Shown: positions 15,091 to 22,213, counted from the first letter of the stretch. The stretch is 22,213 bases of DNA from Verrucomicrobiaceae bacterium UBA1938 (GCA_002336895.1 DDFC01000018.1:1-22213), one strand, 5' to 3'. Notes: generated from the sequence alone by a model not told the origin. A program made the numbers and translations.

Positions 15091-16043
15091 TCACCCCTCC
15101 TCAAAGTAGTCAGAGTCCACCCGCTTGATCGCGATGGTGCTGACCGTGGAGACGCCGATGCCATGCTCGATCATGAGCTGCGCCAGCCGCTGGCCGCTGA
15201 TGAGGATGATCTTGTGATGCACGGTGCGGGCGTAGTTGACGGCGTTCGCATTGAAGTCGCTCGTGGTGATGAAGACCCCTTTCTGCGCATGCTTGCCCGC
15301 CAGCGCGCCGACAAAATTCTGGATCTGCTCCCGCCCGATGGTGGCCTGCCAGCGCTTGGCCTGCACATAGATGACATCCAGCCCCAGGCGGTCCTGGTGG
15401 ATGATGCCGTCGATGCCCTCGTCATTGGACTTCTGCGTGACCTTGGCCGCCTCCGCCCGCGAGCCGCCGTAGCCCATGGCCACGAGGAGATCGAGCACGA
15501 GCTGCTCAAACTTGTAGGCGTCCATCCGCGCCATCAGTTCCAGCAGCTCGGTGGCCAGAGTTTGATTGAGCCGGGCATGCGCCTGCTCGATCTGGTCCGT
15601 GGGGGTGAGGGTGTCGGAAGGCGGCTCAGATTTGGGCGGTGAGGGAAGCGATTCGTTCCCCTCATCAGCTCCGGCGGCGGAGCTTCTGGCCTCCAGCACC
15701 TTTTCACGGAAGCTGGCATACGTGGCCAGAAAGTCATTGTCGATGGCAGCGGGATTGGTGCCCAGCACCCGACGCCCTTCAGCGGTGATGCGCAGATGCG
15801 CAGATGCGCCCTGCGCGGCTTTTCCACCAGCCCCGCCTGCTGCATGTACCACCCGGCCCAGCCGATGCGGTTGTGAATGTAAGTCTGCGCGCCGCTCGGC
15901 AGGCGCTCCTGCCGCTCCGCCTCGGAGAGGTTCAGGGCCTCGGCCACACGCTGCGTGCAGTCGCGCTGGTGCATCTCTTCATTGGCGGCACCGAGCACGC
16001 GCAGCAGTGGCAGCATGACTTCCTGGTAGGTGGGGATGGGCAT
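15091..16043 (-). pseudogene. mrr: Mrr-type type IV restriction endonuclease, frameshifted by an extra 8-bp unit
   Basis: Two overlapping frames together give a complete Mrr protein of about 314 residues (E. coli Mrr has 304). The first, from the ATG at 16043 (MPIPTYQEVMLPLLRVLG), encodes the Mrr_N winged-helix domain through GLVEKPRRAHLRI. The second resumes at AHLRITAEGRRVLG and ends at 15091 with the Mrr catalytic domain, showing GIDGIIHQD and the VQAKRW (QxK) motif of the PD-(D/E)xK nuclease fold. The frames join at 15787-15809, where GATGCGCA is present in almost three copies; removing one 8-nt unit restores a single frame. Mrr cuts modified foreign DNA. As it stands only a truncated N-terminal protein would be made unless slippage restores the frame. 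It is divergent from the DUF3800 operon and part of the defence cluster. Confidence 0.88.
15787..15809. repeat. 8-nt tandem repeat causing the mrr frameshift
   Basis: GATGCGCA, GATGCGCA, GATGCGC on the plus strand (2 and 7/8 copies). One copy fewer gives the in-frame sequence for KPRRAHLRITAEG. The unit is not a multiple of three, so each gain or loss switches the frame. Confidence 0.92.
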
Positions 16044-16159
16044 GGTGGGGGATCGAAGCGGATACTGGATGAATCTCAATTGCGTGCACTATATATGATT
16101 TGGGAATAGCACCTTCTTTGAATATTGCGCACAAAACCGTTTACGCGCTTTCCTTTTGT

Positions 16160-16180
16160 CCTGCTTGCCATCAAAGCAGG
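16160..16180. promoter_or_regulatory. Inverted repeat upstream of the DUF3800 operon
   Basis: CCTGCTT-GCCATCA-AAGCAGG is a perfect 7-bp inverted repeat with a 7-nt centre, about 60 bp before the DUF3800 start, in the mrr/DUF3800 divergent region. It could be an operator for autoregulation or an RNA hairpin in the leader. Confidence 0.45.
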
Positions 16181-16241
16181 ATAATGTGAAACCTTTTTAA
16201 GCAGACTCTAGATTCACCCCTGAAATCCCCTCTTCGCATTC

Positions 16242-16943
16242 ATGACAACACTTCCACCTGAAGGATACACCGTTTATTGTGATGAAAGCCGCCATGATGG
16301 ATCGCCCCGGAACCGTTACATGGCTATCGGCGGGCTGTGGGTGCCCACTTCTCAAAAGAAAGTCATCAACCAGGAACTTCGCGAACTGCTGCAGCAGCAC
16401 CGTTTGGGCTCGGAAGTAAAGTGGTCTAAAACAAGCCGGTTGCAGCTCAATGCATACAAGGCGCTTGCTGACTTTTTCTTCTCCCATGAATTGAACTTTC
16501 GAGTGATTGTCGTTGAGCAGGCGAAGCTCAAATACGACGAGTTCAAAGACGGGGATGAAGAGCTGGGTTTTTACACCTTCTATTATGAGATGCTGATCAA
16601 GTGGCTGAAGGAGCCTGTGCCGTACAACCTGCTGCTGGACTTCAAAAAAAACCGCGGGGCCAACCATTACCAGGTGCTAAAGCAATGTTTGCAAAACAAG
16701 ATTCCTGCCGGAACCACCATCAAAGGAGTAAACATCATCCACTCGGAGGAATCGCCAATAGCGCAGCTTGCAGATCTGCTCATCGGCGCGGTGGCTGCAA
16801 GCTGGTGCGAAATGAGCGCCGGAACCCCCAAGGCGGAGCTCGCGGCCTACATTGCCCAAAAAGCAGGGAAGCTAAGTTTGCGCAATGAATCGCTGAGTCC
16901 GGCCTTTACCAAATTCAACATCTTTAAGATTGCGCTGCAATGA
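16242..16943 (+). CDS. DUF3800 domain protein
   Basis: This 233-residue protein is of the usual size for the DUF3800 family. The N-terminal YCDESRHDG (Asp14, Glu15) followed by YMAIGGLWV matches the family's opening DES...GG pattern. SEVKWSK and the late IAQLADLLIGAVA segment are the other typical conserved parts. DUF3800 is thought to have an RNase H-like fold with an acidic metal site, and it recurs in defence and mobile contexts, but its biochemical role is not established. No signal peptide or membrane segment is present. The stop codon overlaps the next gene's start by four bases (ATGA), so the two are translationally coupled. No strong ribosome site is visible at 16242. A perfect inverted repeat lies upstream. 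Gene call and family are firm; function is open. Confidence 0.9.
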   Translation: MTTLPPEGYTVYCDESRHDGSPRNRYMAIGGLWVPTSQKKVINQELRELLQQHRLGSEVKWSKTSRLQLNAYKALADFFFSHELNFRVIVVEQAKLKYDEFKDGDEELGFYTFYYEMLIKWLKEPVPYNLLLDFKKNRGANHYQVLKQCLQNKIPAGTTIKGVNIIHSEESPIAQLADLLIGAVAASWCEMSAGTPKAELAAYIAQKAGKLSLRNESLSPAFTKFNIFKIALQ

Positions 16944-17467
16944 ATGAAGAGCCCTTCAAGCTCGAAAACCTGCAGAGTGACTTCTCCGGCATGACGGATG
17001 AAGAGATCTACGAGGAAGGAGAGAAGCGTTATTTGCAGACCTTCATCTCCAATGGCCGGAGAAGTGGAGCGATTGAAAGCCATGATGGACAAAGTGTCGT
17101 TTTCTTTGCTGATCGTTTCAGTCATGCCTTCCGGACATCGTTTGACCGGGCTCGCACGGAGTTTTCCAAGGCCAAGATAGCGGTGGACCGCATCGAAAGG
17201 CTGGAATGGATCAAACCGATGATTGAAGGACGGGTGCCAAACACCGAGTGCTGGGAAGTCCCCCTGCGTGTGCCGGAAGAGGGGACGCGCCCCTTTCCAG
17301 GCAAGCGCATGTATCTCTCCTGGGATCATCAATACGTCGTGTGGCTGGAACCCCTTCGAAACGGTGGATTCAAGTTTTCCACCGCATACGCCAACGTGGC
17401 CCACAAGAAAATTCGCGACTACCTGACCCGGGCGAATAAAATCTGGAGCCACCCGGAGAAAAAATGA
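16940..17467 (+). CDS. Putative BECR-fold nuclease-like protein, second gene of the DUF3800 operon
   Basis: This 175-residue soluble protein overlaps DUF3800 and the following ORF by ATGA at each end. Its second half has the layout I associate with phage-encoded Barnase-EndoU-ColicinE5/D-RelE-like (PBECR) nucleases: a conserved His segment (FADRFSHAF, His62), then RIERLEWIKPMIEG (RxxxxxWIKPxI), a KRMYLSW strand, QYVVWLEP, and a closing GGFKFSTAY (Thr148, Tyr150) strand-turn. In that group the early His and the late Thr/Ser-x-Tyr are candidate catalytic residues. The first 45 residues are acidic and helical. If correct, the protein would be an RNase-type toxin or effector paired with DUF3800. 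The match is from motif memory only, so the gene is certain but the family is tentative. Confidence 0.85.
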   Translation: MNEEPFKLENLQSDFSGMTDEEIYEEGEKRYLQTFISNGRRSGAIESHDGQSVVFFADRFSHAFRTSFDRARTEFSKAKIAVDRIERLEWIKPMIEGRVPNTECWEVPLRVPEEGTRPFPGKRMYLSWDHQYVVWLEPLRNGGFKFSTAYANVAHKKIRDYLTRANKIWSHPEKK

Positions 17468-17646
17468 GAAAAAAGTGCCCCGTTACTTATCGGGCGAACG
17501 AGGCCAAGACCATATCCAGAGCCATGAGGCTAGGAGTGCCTGCCTTGCGGCAGTGGTATAAAGTAGGGCCCGCATTTGATCCTTTCAAGAGATTAAAAAA
17601 ACGTTTGTACTCATTGAACGCAATTGGTCACTTTAATCACTCTTAA
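17464..17646 (+). CDS. Small ORF coupled to the BECR-like gene (60 residues)
   Basis: The ATG overlaps the preceding stop codon (ATGA), and a GGAG lies seven bases before it, so a ribosome could start here. The product is very basic (MRKKCPVTYRANEAKTISRA, then LGVPALRQWYK), and the ISRAMRLGVPALRQW stretch could form a helix-turn-helix. The last 15 residues look random, so the ORF may be a truncated gene or chance. If real, it would be the third member of the operon, for example a small DNA-binding regulator or antitoxin. The AT content rises towards its end. Confidence 0.4.
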   Translation: MRKKCPVTYRANEAKTISRAMRLGVPALRQWYKVGPAFDPFKRLKKRLYSLNAIGHFNHS

Positions 17647-17716
17647 TCAACCAAGTACGCCTCTTTGTCGATTCTCGCAATCCACTCGGAGCCCATTCTC
17701 ATCCAGTGTCCGCGCT

Positions 17717-17733
17717 GGGGCGTGTGCCGCCCC
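17717..17733. terminator. GC-rich hairpin between convergent operons
   Basis: GGGGCG-TGTGC-CGCCCC is a perfect 6-bp stem with a 5-nt loop, lying between the convergent DUF3800 operon and the TIR-STAND gene. It has no T tract on either strand; a bidirectional terminator role is inferred from position. Confidence 0.4.
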
Positions 17734-17742
17734 CTCTCAGTC

Positions 17743-20700
17743 TCAGCCCACAGCACCCCGCACCCTCTGCCTGATCTCCGCCTCCGGCAGCTTCAGCGCT
17801 TGCAGGAGAGCGATGTAGTTGCCAAGAATCGTCTGCGAATTCGGATGCTCCAGCCCCAGACTGCGGACCAAAATGCCTAAGGCGCGTGCCATCAGCGGCT
17901 CCGCCTCCGCCAGCCGGTTCGTGGCATAGAGCAACCCCGCGAGGTTGTTGAGGCGAATGGCGACATCGGAATGCTCCGAGCCATAGCTGGCCTCGTCGAT
18001 CTGCAAGGCACGGCGCATCAGCGGCTCCGCCTCCACCAGCCGGTTCGTGTCCTGGAGCAACGTCGCGAGGTTGTTGAGGCGAATGGCAACCCTGGGATGC
18101 TCCTGGCCATAACTGGCCTCGTCGATCTTCAGCGCACGACGCATCAGCGACTCGGCCTCCGCCAGCCGGTTCGTGTCCTGGAGCAACACAGCAAGGTTGC
18201 TAAGATCCGTGGCAACCTTCGGATGCTCAGGACCATAGCTGGCCTCGTCGATCTGCAAGGCCCGGCGCATCAGCGGCTCCGCCTCGCCAAGCCGGTTCGT
18301 CGCATGAAGCAACTGTGCGAGGTTACAGAGGTCCCTGGCGACATCGGGATGCTCCGGGCCATAGCTGGCCTCGTCAATCTTCAGCGCACGGCGCATCAGC
18401 GGCTCCGCCTCCACCAATCGGTTCGTCGCATGGAGCAAATGCGCGAGGTTGCTGAGGCGAATGGCAACCGTAGGATGCTCCGAGCCATAGCTGGTCTCGT
18501 CGATCAGCAAGGCACGACGCATTAGTGGCTCCGCCTCCCCAAGCCGGTTCGTAGCCTGAAGCAACCCTGCGAGGTTGTTGAGGTCGATGGCGACATCAGG
18601 ATGATCCAAGCCATAGCTGGCCTCGTCGATCTTCAGCGCTCGGCGCATCAGCGGCTCCGCCTCCACCAGCCGGTTCGTGGCCTGGAGCAACGAAGCGAGG
18701 TTGTTGAAGTCACGGGCGACCTTGGGATGCTCCGGGCCATAGCTGGTCTCGTCGATCTTCAGCGCACGGCGTATCAGCGGCTCCGCCTCCCCAAGCCGGT
18801 TCGTGGCCTGGAACAGCTGCGCGAGGTTATTGAGGCGGATGGCGACATAAGGATGCTCCGGGCCATAGCTGGCCTCGTCGATCTTCAGCGCACGGCGTAT
18901 CAGCGGCTCCGCCTCTCCAAGCCGGTTCGTGGCCTGGAGCAACGTCGCGAGATTGCTGAGGCGAATGGCGACATCCGGATGCTCCGGGCCATAGCTGGCC
19001 TCGTCGATCTTCAGCGCACGACGCATCAGTGGCTCCGCCTCCGCCAACCGGTTCGTCGCATGGAGCAAATGCGCGAGGTTGCTGAGGCGGATGGCGACAT
19101 CGGGATGCTCCGGGCCATAGCTGGCCTCGTCGATCTTCAGCGCACGGCGCATCAGCGGTTCCGCCTCAACCAGCCGGTTCGTCGCATGGAGCAACGAAGC
19201 GAGGTTGTTGAGGCGGATGGCGACCTTGGGATGCTCCGAACCATGGCTGGCCTCGTCGATCTGCAACGCGCGGCGTATCAGCGGCTCCGCCTCCCCAAGC
19301 CGGTTCGTGGCCTGGAGCAACTGTGCGAGGTTGCTGAGGTGGCTGGCGACATTGGGATCCTCCGGGCCGCGGATGTCCTCGTCGATCTTCAGCGCACGGC
19401 GCATCAGCGGCTCAGACTGAGCATGGAGAGCTTTGGCACTGAGCAGCACCGACAGATTTCCCAGCAGCAAAGTCAGCCTCTGCGGCGCTGTCTCATCCGG
19501 CGCGTGCTGGCACAGGGCCAGTGCGTGGGGCTGGAGCGGGGTCCACCGAGGCCAGGTGCGGACGTCTTGCGGTTCGCCGAGGCGGTCACCGGCTATGAGT
19601 TGAAAGCCCACCTCCAGCGCGGCGGAGCACTCTTCTGCGGTGGCCGTAAGGCGGGTGACGTGCTGGACGAGACGGTGGAGCTTGAAGCGCGGCGGCTCGT
19701 CGTAGCGGGTGAGGAGGCTGAATTTTTCGGCCTGGGCGAGGGCATTGAGGGCGGCGCGGTGAATAGATTTGACCTCAGGGCTGGTATCGGGGGCGTCTTC
19801 GAACAGGAACTCGGGGATGGGATCTGGCGCGAAGTGGGAGAAGACGAGGAGCCAGAAGCGCGCCTCGGGAGAGAGCCGGTCGAAACTGGTCTTCCAGGTG
19901 ATGAGGACGGGGCGCGGGGCGAGGATTTCTGGGCCGGCGTAGGGGATGGTGAGGGTGCTGAACCACTCGAGCAGGCCTGCTGCCTCCTGCTCGTAGCGGG
20001 CGAGGTATTGGGCAAAGGTGATGCGCTGCTCATTGATGTAACCAGCGGCCTGATGCAGGGCGAGAGGGAGGCCCTCCATGAGGCGGGCGAGGGCGAGGGC
20101 CTGGGCTTCATCGTCTGCGGCTGTGCGTCGTTCATCATTCGTGAGCTGCAGGAGGAGAGAGGTGGCATCGGCGTCGCTGAGGACGGAGAGGTCGAGGGTG
20201 GCGACCTGTCTGGAAAAGCCGTGGAGGCGGGAGGTGATGAGGACGTGGCCGTGGTGAAGCTGGTCGAAATACGCGGTGAGCGCGAGCGCGGCGGCTTCGT
20301 CGTCCACATTGTCCACGATGAGGAGCCAGTCGTGGTGGGTGGTGAGCCATTTGAGAACGGCGGCGGTGCGGGCGGCCTGCTCGGGTGGGAGTGCTCTGGC
20401 GTCTGCGATGGGGAGGACCTCGCAGAGAGCGGCGAGGCCGGAGTCGAGCCGCTCGGGGGAGTCGCCATTGACAAAGAGGAGGGCGGAGTAGTGGTGCCGG
20501 TGGCGGTGGGCGTACTCGACTGCGGCGTGCGTTTTGCCCAGGCCGCCGAGGCCGCCAATGCCGGTGGCCACACGCTGCCGCTGGGTGATGGCGGTGGCGT
20601 GCGTCTTCTTTTCCAGAGAGGCGTGCAGCTCCTTGAGGAAGTCCTCCCGGCCAAGGAATATCTGGCCGATGTAGCCGCCGGGGAGATTGGAGGGGGGAGT

Positions 20701-21159
20701 GGTGAATGACGAATGGCCGGGACCAGAGCCGGTGCCGTCATGGCGGGCCAGACGCTGGAGGATGAGCTGGGCAAATTGCTCGGGTGTTTTGTCATCGAGC
20801 TCCACAAACCCCGCGAGTCCGTAGAGCCCCCTGCCCTCCGCCTTTTCAAAGCGGGAGAGCATCACCGTTTTGGCGAGGTCGTGCTTGATGAGACCGTAGA
20901 TGGCGCGCCACTCCAGCCCGCACCACTCTTTGCCCAGATACCCGGGGCAGAAGATGACGACGATGAGATCGGTCTGCTCATGATACAGCTGCGGCAGATC
21001 CCAGGCGAGGTCGGCATGGGCAAACTCGGCCTCGTAATATTTGTCGTAGAGAATCTTGTCCTTTCCCAACTGCGCCGCGAGGATCTCGGCGACCTGCGCG
21101 ACGAAAGGCCGGTGCTCTCCGGCAAAGGAGAGGGCGATGCGAAAGCGTTTGGAGGACAT
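17743..21159 (-). CDS. TIR-NB-ARC-TPR (STAND) defence-type sensor protein
   Basis: With the ATG at 21159 the protein has 1138 residues. A TTG at 21183 would add eight residues and is less likely. Residues 1-140 form a TIR domain: SSKRFRIALSFAGEHRPF, and CGLEWRAIYG with Glu83 at the place of the NADase catalytic glutamate. Residues about 165-480 form an NB-ARC/STAND ATPase with Walker A GGLGGLGKTHAA (Lys near 209), Walker B WLLIVDNVDD (about 280) and a later GLPLALHQAAGYI segment. From about 560 to the end there are 13 TPR units, 12 of them exactly 42 residues and nearly identical. TIR-STAND-TPR proteins are thought to sense a trigger through the repeats, oligomerise, and let TIR deplete NAD or make a signal, killing the infected cell. 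It lies next to Mrr and DUF3800 genes, which supports defence. Trigger and activity are inference. Confidence 0.92.
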   Translation of the reverse strand: MSSKRFRIALSFAGEHRPFVAQVAEILAAQLGKDKILYDKYYEAEFAHADLAWDLPQLYHEQTDLIVVIFCPGYLGKEWCGLEWRAIYGLIKHDLAKTVMLSRFEKAEGRGLYGLAGFVELDDKTPEQFAQLILQRLARHDGTGSGPGHSSFTTPPSNLPGGYIGQIFLGREDFLKELHASLEKKTHATAITQRQRVATGIGGLGGLGKTHAAVEYAHRHRHHYSALLFVNGDSPERLDSGLAALCEVLPIADARALPPEQAARTAAVLKWLTTHHDWLLIVDNVDDEAAALALTAYFDQLHHGHVLITSRLHGFSRQVATLDLSVLSDADATSLLLQLTNDERRTAADDEAQALALARLMEGLPLALHQAAGYINEQRITFAQYLARYEQEAAGLLEWFSTLTIPYAGPEILAPRPVLITWKTSFDRLSPEARFWLLVFSHFAPDPIPEFLFEDAPDTSPEVKSIHRAALNALAQAEKFSLLTRYDEPPRFKLHRLVQHVTRLTATAEECSAALEVGFQLIAGDRLGEPQDVRTWPRWTPLQPHALALCQHAPDETAPQRLTLLLGNLSVLLSAKALHAQSEPLMRRALKIDEDIRGPEDPNVASHLSNLAQLLQATNRLGEAEPLIRRALQIDEASHGSEHPKVAIRLNNLASLLHATNRLVEAEPLMRRALKIDEASYGPEHPDVAIRLSNLAHLLHATNRLAEAEPLMRRALKIDEASYGPEHPDVAIRLSNLATLLQATNRLGEAEPLIRRALKIDEASYGPEHPYVAIRLNNLAQLFQATNRLGEAEPLIRRALKIDETSYGPEHPKVARDFNNLASLLQATNRLVEAEPLMRRALKIDEASYGLDHPDVAIDLNNLAGLLQATNRLGEAEPLMRRALLIDETSYGSEHPTVAIRLSNLAHLLHATNRLVEAEPLMRRALKIDEASYGPEHPDVARDLCNLAQLLHATNRLGEAEPLMRRALQIDEASYGPEHPKVATDLSNLAVLLQDTNRLAEAESLMRRALKIDEASYGQEHPRVAIRLNNLATLLQDTNRLVEAEPLMRRALQIDEASYGSEHSDVAIRLNNLAGLLYATNRLAEAEPLMARALGILVRSLGLEHPNSQTILGNYIALLQALKLPEAEIRQRVRGAVG
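17851..19362 (-). repeat. 126-nt tandem array, 12 units, encoding TPRs
   Basis: Twelve consecutive 126-nt units encode the 42-residue repeat EHPxVAIRLxNLAxLLxATN, then RLxEAEPLMRRALKIDEASYG. Units are very similar at DNA as well as protein level, which points to recent duplication or gene conversion. Differences cluster at the residue after EHP, at the position after NLA, and at Gly/Val/Ala after RL. Confidence 0.95.
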
Positions 21160-21344
21160 GCTTAAAAAGACTGCCGCATCCAAGCAAAGCAGGATGATTT
21201 GGCGAGAGGAAATTCAGGAGAGAAGAGCCGAGGTGTGAACACGGTGAGCCCCCCGCATCTCTGCGGCAGCCTGCAGCCTCCGCGCCGAAGACGCAGCGCG
21301 AAACGGCTGCGATGCTTCCCAGCGGCAGCGGAGCATTGACCTAG

Positions 21345-21372
21345 TGAGGTTCGAGTCCTTGCGGGGTAGCCA
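21345..21372 (+). other. tRNA 3'-end-like remnant (possible attachment site)
   Basis: TGAGG-TTCGAGT-CCTTG forms a 5-bp T-arm stem (with two G-U pairs) around a canonical TTCRANY loop. It is followed by a 7-nt acceptor-like CGGGGTA, a discriminator G and CCA. The matching 5' half of a tRNA is not present upstream, so this is not a working tRNA gene. A 3' tRNA segment of this kind is what integrative elements leave at their attachment sites. Confidence 0.4.
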
Positions 21373-21381
21373 GCCCCCTCC

Positions 21382-21663
21382 TCACAACATCTTCCACTCC
21401 ACGGTCGCGGCTTGTTTGGCGGTCATGCCTTGTTTCTTCAGTACGCGGGCCAGGAGGCGGGCGTCGAGATCGTCCTGCTCCACGGGGGTGAGCTGGGCCC
21501 ACTGCTTGGTCACGTCGTGCCGGGAGCGGCAGAGGCAGTCGTAGCGGGCGAGGGCTTCCACCAGGGCGGTGGCGCTTTTATATCCTAGTTCATTGGCCCT
21601 GAGCTCCAGAGCGTCGGCAAGGGAATGACTGAGGCGGAAGGTTTTGGTTCGGGAGGCGGACAT
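21382..21663 (-). CDS. Small ribbon-helix-helix-like protein
   Basis: The protein has 93 residues with the start at the ATG at 21663 (MSASRTKTFRLSHSLADALE). The N-terminal KTFRLSHSLADALELRANELG followed by SATALVEALARYD has the strand-helix-helix pattern of CopG/Arc-type DNA-binding proteins. Residues 50-93 form a charged helical tail ending GMTAKQAATVEWKML. RHH proteins of this size are often antitoxins or repressors, but no partner toxin gene is visible next to it. Two palindromes lie 65-115 bp upstream and could be its binding sites. A frame extension upstream (to 21699) adds 12 residues without support. The DNA-binding class is inferred from pattern only. Confidence 0.75.
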   Translation of the reverse strand: MSASRTKTFRLSHSLADALELRANELGYKSATALVEALARYDCLCRSRHDVTKQWAQLTPVEQDDLDARLLARVLKKQGMTAKQAATVEWKML

Positions 21664-21729
21664 AGGTGTTTTTTCACAGAGGTTGTAATACAGGCACAAT
21701 GTTGCGTCATGGAGAATCGGATACTATTT

Positions 21730-21743
21730 TGTTCACATGAACA
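21730..21743. promoter_or_regulatory. Palindrome upstream of the RHH-like gene
   Basis: TGTTCA-CA-TGAACA is a perfect 6-bp inverted repeat with a 2-nt centre, about 65 bp upstream of the RHH-like start. It has the size of a typical repressor operator. Confidence 0.4.
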
Positions 21744-21763
21744 GCTCATTGATGAATCCTGCG

Positions 21764-21775
21764 GCACCGCGGTGC
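21764..21775. promoter_or_regulatory. 12-bp perfect palindrome
   Basis: GCACCGCGGTGC is self-complementary over 12 bp and lies 20 bp beyond the other palindrome. It could be a second operator, though GC-rich DNA yields such palindromes by chance now and then. Confidence 0.3.
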
Positions 21776-22090
21776 ACGAGCGCCTTTGCCCCACCGGCGG
21801 CAGAGCGGAAGTGTGCGTGGATTAGGCATTCTGTCCAGTCGATGACGTGCCTCTGGATGAGATGCCATCCGCAGATCCTCCCTTTCGCCCGTGTGAATGA
21901 CACCCGCCTGAACCGGCATTCATCCTCGATCAGCTCCAGGCCTAGAGTGCGATGGCTGTTATGGCTTCCACTGCGCAGCCGGGCCTTTTGTGGCTCTTTG
22001 GCGTTATTTTTTCTTAGTTTGGCTTTCTGCGTCGCTTGGGCTTTTTCGATGCATTGACGTCAGCATTTTACTTTGCACGGTTCTATTTTC

Positions 22091-22213
22091 ATGAAGGCTT
22101 TGACCACTTCTTTCTCCGTCGCGCAGGCACGCCGCTGCCAGGGCCTGCCGGGCGGCATTCAGAGCGCCGGCGCCATGCGTCTGCCGCAGGCGGCGGGCGT
22201 GGCGGGTGCGCCG
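22091..22213 (+). CDS. Start of an unidentified gene, cut by the window edge
   Basis: An ATG at 22091 opens a frame of 41 codons that reaches the end of the window, beginning MKALTTSFSVAQARRCQGLP and then Gly/Ala-rich. GC content rises sharply at the start codon after an AT-rich upstream stretch, which is typical of a real gene start. No family can be recognised from this much sequence, and no clear ribosome site is seen. Confidence 0.4.
   Translation, partial: MKALTTSFSVAQARRCQGLPGGIQSAGAMRLPQAAGVAGAP

Larger units (their letters stand above)
21664..22090. other. Intergenic region before the right-edge gene
   Basis: About 427 bp with the two palindromes near its left end. Codon pattern and composition give no support for a gene here; the 106-codon plus frame at 21737-22057 has an erratic sequence. 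A TTGACG at 22054 could be a -35 element for the gene at 22091, but no matching -10 is convincing. Confidence 0.5.

Noticed and set aside
17851..19362. Regular repeats that could be mistaken for a CRISPR array
   Set aside because: The 126-nt units are head-to-tail without unique spacers and encode TPRs in one long frame.
18601..20709. 702-codon plus-strand open frame opposite the TIR-STAND gene
   Set aside because: It mirrors the TPR repeats and the ATPase on the other strand. Its repetitive sequence comes entirely from the 126-nt array.
21296..21372. Complete tRNA gene
   Set aside because: No 5' acceptor strand complementary to CGGGGTA, no D arm and no anticodon arm are found upstream; only the 3' part is tRNA-like.
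21737..22057. 106-codon plus-strand frame with a hydrophobic C-terminus
   Set aside because: Mixed codon use, no conserved-looking motif and no ribosome site; the hydrophobic end comes from T-rich intergenic DNA.

Overview
The window reads as a high-GC bacterial chromosome segment. The style of its genes suggests a Verrucomicrobiota member (Prosthecobacter/Verrucomicrobium type): a very large secreted protein full of calcium-binding repeats, a RAYT-type transposase, a TIR-STAND-TPR protein and several short tandem-repeat arrays. This assignment is inference; there is no rRNA or housekeeping marker to fix it.

Left part (1-10469, minus strand). A REP-associated tyrosine transposase (HUH type) runs off the left edge. 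Next to it are a 17-bp direct repeat present twice and what looks like a broken N-terminal piece of an IS4-type transposase. Then comes a probable polymorphic-toxin locus: a 2785-residue secreted protein and, two bases after its stop codon, a 312-residue gene in the immunity position. The large protein has, in order, a signal peptide, a long array of Asp-rich calcium-binding repeats, two Ig-like domains, unassigned beta-rich segments, an EF-hand-like loop, a helical segment, a Hint autoprocessing domain and a 250-residue C-terminal domain with an HH...N...H pattern. Base composition drops sharply at the Hint/tip boundary, as expected of an exchangeable toxin-immunity cassette.

Middle part (10470-14914). 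A small secreted rhodanese and a two-HKD cardiolipin synthase-like phospholipase D lie on the minus strand, and a LOG/TIGR00730 family gene lies on the plus strand. The non-coding DNA on both sides of the LOG gene holds four different short tandem arrays (13/14-, 6-, 6- and 7-nt units). A short conserved-looking ORF follows on the minus strand.

Right part (15091-22213) looks like a defence island. It has an Mrr-type restriction endonuclease gene that is out of frame because of an extra 8-bp unit in a short tandem repeat. Divergent from it is a three-gene operon with ATGA overlaps: a DUF3800 protein, a protein resembling phage-associated BECR-fold nucleases, and a 60-residue ORF. Converging on that operon is a TIR-NB-ARC (STAND) protein with 13 TPR units, 12 of them an exact 126-nt tandem array. 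Beyond it are a tRNA 3'-end-like remnant, a small ribbon-helix-helix-like protein with two palindromes upstream, and the start of an unidentified gene at the right edge.

The most interesting candidates are the unusual giant toxin architecture with its swapped tip, the DUF3800/BECR-like three-gene operon between Mrr and TIR-STAND, and the slippage-type frameshift in mrr.
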